In this document: in pieces, positions 59,442 through 64,000 of the stretch
How the letters are laid out: each line of letters opens with the position of its first letter
How positions within the stretch are numbered: the stretch's first letter is position 1
Assembly: GCF_025751575.1 (NCBI RefSeq)
Contig: NZ_JAOWLA010000007.1
Location: 1-64,000 of the forward strand
Length of the DNA: 64,000 nucleotides
Direction of reading: 5' to 3'
Source: Albidovulum sediminicola
GTDB lineage: Bacteria; Pseudomonadota; Alphaproteobacteria; Rhodobacterales; Rhodobacteraceae
Program-made: the position numbers and the translations under genes
The notes under the pieces: model-generated
What the model was told of the DNA's origin: nothing
The model's database searches: none
What the model saw: only the letters and a program-made list of their open reading frames with translations

Positions 59442-60585
59442 TCACCTGCCGCGCCTCCTCCGCGATCCAGCTTTCTTCATCGGCGGGGTGGATGAGCGCC
59501 AGAACGCGCGATCCCGCCGCGTCAAGCCGCCGGTTACCGCGCGCGTTGGCCTCGGGGTCGAAGGTCAGGCCAAGATAGGCCAGACCGCCCAGGATACCGG
59601 CGCGGACCGTGGCGGAGTTTTCGCCGATGCCGCCGGTGAAGACCACCGCGTCGCAGCCGCCCATGTCGGCGACCATCGCGCCGGCTTGGTGGATTGCCCA
59701 GTGGATGAAGTGGTCGATCGCAAAGGCCGCGGTTTTCGTGCCGGCGGCTTCCAGGGCGCGCATGTCGCTGGCGCCGCCCAGGGCCTTCAGACCGCTTTCG
59801 CGGTTGAGGATCTGGGCCGCGCGGTTGATGTCGCTGCGCCGCGCGATCTCCAGCACCGCGTTGCCGTCGATCTCGCCGGTCCGCGTGCCCATGGTCAGGC
59901 CGCCAAGCGGCGAATACCCCATCGTCGTGGCGACGGACCGCCCGTCGCGGATCGCGCAAATGCTGGCGCCGTTGCCCAGATGCGCGGCCAGCAGGCGGCG
60001 CGGCAGGGGCAGACCCGTCGCCGATGGCAGGCGCGCGACGAGGCTCGCGTAGGAAAGGCCGTGGAAACCGTAGCGGCGGATGCCGCGTGTTTCCGGGATG
60101 TCTGGCAGGGCGTAGCGCCATCCGACCTCGGGAATGGTCGCGTGAAAGGCGGTGTCGAAGGCCGCGACTTGCCGCAGGCCCGGCCAGGCCCGTGCGACGG
60201 CGGCGATGACGGCCAGCGCGGGCGGGTTGTGAAGCGGGGCCAGCGCCGATGCGGCCTCGGCCCGCGCCAGGACATCGGGTGTAAGTTCGGCCGAGGCCGC
60301 AAGATCGGGGCCGCCATGCACCACGCGGTGCGCGGCCGCGCCAAGGGCAGCCGGGTCGAACCCGCCCGCCTCGGCTGCGCTCAGAAGGGCCGCAAGGGCA
60401 TCGGCATGGTCGGGCAGCGGCAGGGCCTCGCTGCGCCCGCCTGCGGTCAACTGAGAATGGCCGCCGATCTCGGATGCGATCCCGGCGAAAAGGGTCTCGC
60501 CGGTCGCGGCGAAGACCCGGACCTTCAGTGACGAAGACCCGGCATTGGCGACCAGGATCGGCGCAAGGGCCGGGTCTTCGCGCAT
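59428..60585 (-). CDS. ackA: Acetate kinase
   Basis: A 385-residue acetate/propionate kinase with NAGSSSLKVRVF at the N-terminus, an HRVVHGG motif, HLGNGASI, and FTGGIGENSATVR near the C-terminus. It converts acetyl phosphate and ADP to acetate and ATP. It begins 3 bp after the xsc stop codon on the same strand, so here it processes the acetyl phosphate released by Xsc. Many related clusters use pta in this position; no pta is visible here. Confidence 0.92.
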   Translation of the reverse strand: MREDPALAPILVANAGSSSLKVRVFAATGETLFAGIASEIGGHSQLTAGGRSEALPLPDHADALAALLSAAEAGGFDPAALGAAAHRVVHGGPDLAASAELTPDVLARAEAASALAPLHNPPALAVIAAVARAWPGLRQVAAFDTAFHATIPEVGWRYALPDIPETRGIRRYGFHGLSYASLVARLPSATGLPLPRRLLAAHLGNGASICAIRDGRSVATTMGYSPLGGLTMGTRTGEIDGNAVLEIARRSDINRAAQILNRESGLKALGGASDMRALEAAGTKTAAFAIDHFIHWAIHQAGAMVADMGGCDAVVFTGGIGENSATVRAGILGGLAYLGLTFDPEANARGNRRLDAAGSRVLALIHPADEESWIAEEARQVISGS

Positions 60586-60588
60586 GGA

Positions 60589-62364
60589 TCAGACCTGCTG
60601 CGGGCGCATGTCGGCGGCGTCGATGCCCGCCACCGCGACCGGCTTCTTCATCGCGTCACGGCGGAAGGGTTCGCCCAGTTCCTGGTTGATCATCGCCTCG
60701 ATCAGCGTGGTCTTGCCATGCTTCATCTGGTCCTCGATCGCCTTGGTCAGCGCGGCGGTCAGTTCCTCCATCGTCCGGGCGACGACGCCCTGGAGGCCGC
60801 AGGCCTTCGCGATCCCGGCATAGGACACCTGGGTGTCCAGTTCGGTCCCCACGAAGTTGTCATCATACCAGAGGGTCGAGTTGCGCTTTTCCGCGCCCCA
60901 TTGGTAGTTGCGGAAGACGATCTGGGTGATCGCCGGCCATTCCGGACGGCCGATGGCGGTCAGTTCGGTCACCGCGATGCCGAAGGCGCCGTCGCCCGAA
61001 AAGCCCACGACCGGCACATCCGGGCAGCCGATCTTGGCGCCGACGACGGAGGGCAGGCCGTAGCCGCAGGGGCCGAAGAGGCCGGGCGCCAGGTATTTCC
61101 GACCCGCCTCGAACGCCGGATAGGCGTTGCCGATGGCGCAGTTGTTGCCGATGTCGGAGGAGATGATCGCCTCTTTCGGCAGTGCCGACTGGATCGCGCG
61201 CCAGGCCATGCGCGGGCTCATCCACTCTGGCTTCGCCGCGCGCGCGCGCTGGTTCCAGGTGGTGCCGGGATCGTCATCCTCGTGATCCATCGAGGACAGT
61301 TGCTGCGCCCAGGCCGACTTGGTGGTGGAGATCAGGTTCAGCCGGTCTTGCCGCCCCTCGTCGCCCGCCGTCGGCGACAGCCGGTCGAGGATCGCGGCCG
61401 CGACCTTCTTCGCGTCGCCGACAATGCCGACGCTAACCGGCTTGGTCAGGCCGATGCGGTCGGGATTGATGTCGACCTGGATGATCTTCGCCTCGCGCGG
61501 CCAGTAGTCGATGCCGTAGCCCGGAAGGGTGGAGAACGGGTTGAGGCGCGTGCCGAGGCAAAGGACCACGTCGGCCTTGGCGATCAGCTGCATCGCGGCC
61601 TTCGAGCCGTTGTAGCCCAGGGGGCCGGCGTGCAGCGGATGCGAACCGGGGAACGCGTCGTTGTGCTGGTAGCCGCAGCAGACCGGGGCGGAAAGCCGTT
61701 CGGCCAGCGCCTGCGACGCGGGGATTGCGCCACCGATGACGACGCCGGCGCCGTTCAGGATCACCGGGAAGCGCGCGTTCGAGAGAAGCTCGGCAGCGCG
61801 GTCAAGCGCGTCGGCGCCACCGGAGGGGCGTTCGAACTCGACAATGGCGGGCAGGGCAATGTCGACGACCTGGGTGAAATAGTCGCGCGGCATGTTGATC
61901 TGGGCGGGTGCGCTGTTGCGTTTGGCCTGCATGATCACGCGGTTCAGGACCTCGGCCACGCGGGTGGGGTCGCGGACCTCTTCCTGGTAGCAGACCATGT
62001 CCTTGAAGGCGGCCATCTGCTCGACCTCCTGGAAGCCGCCCTGGCCGATGGTCTTGTTCGCGGCCTGCGGCGTGACCAGCAGAAGCGGCGTGTGGTTCCA
62101 GTAGGCGGTCTTCACGGCGGTGACGAAGTTGGTGATGCCCGGGCCGTTCTGGGCGATCATCATGCTCATCTTGCCGCTGGCGCGGGTGTAGCCGTCGGCC
62201 ATCATCCCGCCCGAGCCTTCGTGCGCGCAGTCCCAGAAGGTGATGCCCGCCCTGGGGAACAGGTCCGAAATCGGCATGAAGGCGGAGCCGATGATGCCGA
62301 AGGCATGTTCGATCCCGTGCATCTGAAGCACTTTGACGAAGGCTTCCTCGGTGGTCATTTTCAT
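60589..62364 (-). CDS. xsc: Sulfoacetaldehyde acetyltransferase
   Basis: A 591-residue thiamine-diphosphate enzyme matching Xsc: GIEHAFGIIGSAFMPISDLF at the start, the catalytic region AHEGSGGMMADGYTRA, and the cofactor motif GDGAFGIAVTELTAIGRPEW with NYQWGAEKRNSTLW. It turns sulfoacetaldehyde and phosphate into acetyl phosphate and sulfite, the key step of taurine breakdown. GGAGACCACCCC precedes ATG 62364. It is divergent from tauR and followed directly by ackA. Confidence 0.95.
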   Translation of the reverse strand: MKMTTEEAFVKVLQMHGIEHAFGIIGSAFMPISDLFPRAGITFWDCAHEGSGGMMADGYTRASGKMSMMIAQNGPGITNFVTAVKTAYWNHTPLLLVTPQAANKTIGQGGFQEVEQMAAFKDMVCYQEEVRDPTRVAEVLNRVIMQAKRNSAPAQINMPRDYFTQVVDIALPAIVEFERPSGGADALDRAAELLSNARFPVILNGAGVVIGGAIPASQALAERLSAPVCCGYQHNDAFPGSHPLHAGPLGYNGSKAAMQLIAKADVVLCLGTRLNPFSTLPGYGIDYWPREAKIIQVDINPDRIGLTKPVSVGIVGDAKKVAAAILDRLSPTAGDEGRQDRLNLISTTKSAWAQQLSSMDHEDDDPGTTWNQRARAAKPEWMSPRMAWRAIQSALPKEAIISSDIGNNCAIGNAYPAFEAGRKYLAPGLFGPCGYGLPSVVGAKIGCPDVPVVGFSGDGAFGIAVTELTAIGRPEWPAITQIVFRNYQWGAEKRNSTLWYDDNFVGTELDTQVSYAGIAKACGLQGVVARTMEELTAALTKAIEDQMKHGKTTLIEAMINQELGEPFRRDAMKKPVAVAGIDAADMRPQQV

Positions 62365-62528
62365 GGGGTGGTCTCCGGTTTTTGCGGTCTTGGCCGCAGA
62401 TATCTCGTGTCGGGGCGGACAGGGCAGGGCCGAATCTTCCTCCCCGGCTGCGGGGGACGTTGTCAGACCGGCGCCCGGATCGTTATATCCAGAGTGACTT
62501 AGATACCGTTCCAGATCGGGTGGTTGGA
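62365..62528. promoter_or_regulatory. Divergent xsc/tauR promoter region with direct repeats
   Basis: TCCAGA occurs at 62488-62493 and 62510-62515, 22 bp apart (two helical turns), in direct orientation just before tauR. MocR-type regulators such as TauR bind direct repeats, so these are good operator candidates. GTTATATC and TAGATACC between them may belong to promoters. Confidence 0.5.
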
Positions 62529-64000
62529 ATGTCTTCGGCGGACCGCATTGCAGCGGAAATGTTTTTTGTGGATCGCCGGGACGGGCGGACGCTGCAGATG
62601 CAGCTTGCGACCTCGATCATCGCGACGATCCTCGATACGCGCGCGGGTGCCGGCACCCGCATGCCCTCCAGCCGGAAGCTGGCGGAATATCTCGGGGTTT
62701 CGCGGCTGACCGTGACGCTGGTCTATCAGGAACTGGTGGCCCGGGGGTATCTGGACGCGCTGCCGCGCTCCGGCTTCGTGGTGTCGGAGCGCGCGCCGCA
62801 GCGGCGGATCGACCAGCCGCCGCGTTCGCTTCCCACGCGCGAGGTGAACTGGGATAACTGGCTACCGCGCAGCCTGGGCGGGCGGCGCCAGATCCTGAAG
62901 CCGCAGAACTGGCGCAGCTATGAGTTCCCCTTCGTCTATGGCCAGGTGGACCCCAAGCTGTTCGACCACAGCGCCTGGCGCGACTGCGCGCGCCGCGCGC
63001 TTGGAACGCGGGACTTCACCGGGCTCGCCGACGATCAGCTGACGCAGGACGACCCGGTCCTTGTCGATTACATCCGCAAGAATACGCTGCCGCGCCGGGG
63101 GATCCGCGCCGGGGCGGACGAGGTGCTGATCACCCTGGGGGCGCAGAATGCCGTCTGGATCGCGGTCCAGTTGCTGGCGCGCGCCGACCGGACCGCCGCG
63201 GTCGAGGACCCGGGTTTTCCCGACTTCGCCGAGGCGCTGAGCTATGCCCGCATGCCGATCGAATATGTGCCCGTCGATGGGCAGGGGCTTGATCCCGCCG
63301 CATTGTCGGACCGCGTGGGGCTGGTCATCGCGACGCCCAGCCACAACATCCCGACCGGTGCCACGTTGCCCCGCGCGCGCCGGCTGGAGTTGCTGCGCCG
63401 GGCGGACGCACAGGATTTCCTGGTGATCGAGGACGATTACGAGTTCGAGATGAGCTTTCTCGAACCGCCCTCGCCCGCGCTCAAGTCGCTCGATGCCGGG
63501 GGGCGGGTCATCTATATCGGCAGCTTCTCCAAGTCGCTCTTTCCGGGGCTGCGGATCGGCTACATGGTCGCGCCGCCCGAATTCATCCGCGAGGCGCGCG
63601 CGCTGCGCGCGATGATGCTGCGCCATGCACCAGGACACATGCAGCGCGTCACCGGCTATTTCCTGGCGCTCGGCCATTACGACGCCCATGTCGTCCGCCT
63701 GCGCCAGACCTTCCGCCGCCGGCGCGAGGCGCTGGTCGCCGCGCTGGAAGGGACGGATTTCGAGATCCTCGGCGCCGCGCGCCACGGCGGGTCGAGCCTT
63801 TGGGTCGCGGCCCCCGAAGGCATCGACAGCGCGGCGCTGAACGAGCGGTTCCGCGAACGCGGCGTTCTGGTCGAGCCCGGTCAGCCGTTCTTTTCCCAGC
63901 CGCCCTCGCCCTGCCGCTTCTTCCGCATGGGTTATTCCTCGATCGACGAGGGGCGGATCGCCACGGGGGTGGCACGGATGCAGTCCTGCCTGCCCCCGCG
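62529..64000 (+). CDS. tauR: TauR-like MocR/GntR-family regulator with aminotransferase domain (cut by window end)
   Basis: At least 490 codons from ATG 62529; the stop lies beyond the window. Residues 15-85 are a GntR-type winged helix (MPSSRKLAEYLGVSRLTVTLVYQELVARGYL). The remainder is a fold-type I aminotransferase domain with the PLP lysine in SFSKSLFPGLRIGYM. This is the TauR type, a taurine-responsive activator. Divergent placement to xsc supports control of taurine use. Near full length already, so only the last few residues are probably missing. Confidence 0.9.
   Translation, partial: MSSADRIAAEMFFVDRRDGRTLQMQLATSIIATILDTRAGAGTRMPSSRKLAEYLGVSRLTVTLVYQELVARGYLDALPRSGFVVSERAPQRRIDQPPRSLPTREVNWDNWLPRSLGGRRQILKPQNWRSYEFPFVYGQVDPKLFDHSAWRDCARRALGTRDFTGLADDQLTQDDPVLVDYIRKNTLPRRGIRAGADEVLITLGAQNAVWIAVQLLARADRTAAVEDPGFPDFAEALSYARMPIEYVPVDGQGLDPAALSDRVGLVIATPSHNIPTGATLPRARRLELLRRADAQDFLVIEDDYEFEMSFLEPPSPALKSLDAGGRVIYIGSFSKSLFPGLRIGYMVAPPEFIREARALRAMMLRHAPGHMQRVTGYFLALGHYDAHVVRLRQTFRRRREALVAALEGTDFEILGAARHGGSSLWVAAPEGIDSAALNERFRERGVLVEPGQPFFSQPPSPCRFFRMGYSSIDEGRIATGVARMQSCLPP

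Noticed and set aside
1-64000. CRISPR arrays, rRNA genes, prophage structural genes
   Set aside because: Looked for regularly spaced repeats, conserved rRNA segments, and capsid/terminase/tail motifs. None found.

Overview
The window is high-GC alphaproteobacterial chromosome, most probably Rhodobacterales (Rhodobacteraceae/Paracoccaceae sensu lato). The signs are a ctaD - DUF2244 - yqeY - carA block, a divergent tauR/xsc pair, a lipB next to a tRNA-Leu, and Rhodobacter-style codon use. Genus cannot be fixed from the sequence alone. No rRNA, CRISPR array or replication origin was seen.

Layout. (1) 1-2100 is mobile-element debris: the 5' end of an IS3-family element, a polymerase-like gene cut off by that element, and a decayed tyrosine recombinase. 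(2) 2464-13848 (+) and 15053-23812 (+) form a large carbohydrate catabolic locus split by a divergent RpiR-type regulator (13857-14762, -). The first half has a Tat-exported binding protein, two permeases, an ATPase, a transglutaminase-like protein, an FGGY kinase, a VOC protein, a class II ketose-bisphosphate aldolase, a CbbY-like phosphatase, an ABM-domain protein, a metallo-beta-lactamase-fold protein and an LVIVD propeller. The second half has E1 alpha, E1 beta, an unusual transaldolase, an E2 with an alpha/beta-hydrolase domain (acetoin dehydrogenase type), transketolase, E3 and a Gph-like phosphatase. Together they could import a ketose or deoxy-ketose, phosphorylate it, split it by aldolase, transaldolase or transketolase chemistry, and make acyl-CoA through a dedicated thiamine-diphosphate/lipoate complex. 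No sugar dehydrogenase or isomerase is present, so the imported compound may already be a ketose.

(3) 23853-29170 holds a roadblock-like protein, an unknown protein and an ABC-type ATPase without a recognisable signature motif (-). Divergent from them are a ferredoxin/flavin-reductase/globin/zinc-ribbon fusion and a dual-specificity-type phosphatase (+). An HpcH/HpaI aldolase follows (-).

(4) 30215-49924 is a clear genomic island of about 19.7 kb inserted in the 3' end of tRNA-Leu(GAG). It is bounded by a 14-bp direct repeat, has a P4-type integrase at one end and an AlpA-like protein at the other, and carries matching 20-bp repeats just inside both ends. Its cargo includes an Mrr-like nuclease gene split by a complete IS5-family element, an H-NS-like protein, a three-gene operon (UvrD-type helicase with a Cys-containing nuclease domain, a type III-like DNA methyltransferase, and a Res-like helicase-nuclease), an HNH protein, lipoproteins and a secreted trypsin-like protease. 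This is a defence-type island.

(5) 49911-64000 is core chromosome: tRNA-Leu, a peptidoglycan-binding-domain protein, lipB, a 45-residue lipoprotein, a class I cytochrome c, ctaD, DUF2244, yqeY, carA, a glycosyltransferase with a perfectly spaced MshEN c-di-GMP-binding motif pair, ackA, xsc and tauR (cut by the window end).

Most noteworthy: the dedicated acetoin-dehydrogenase-like complex inside a sugar-uptake locus; the ferredoxin-reductase-globin fusion with its divergent roadblock/ATPase operon; the UvrD-Mod-Res defence operon; and the c-di-GMP-gated glycosyltransferase.
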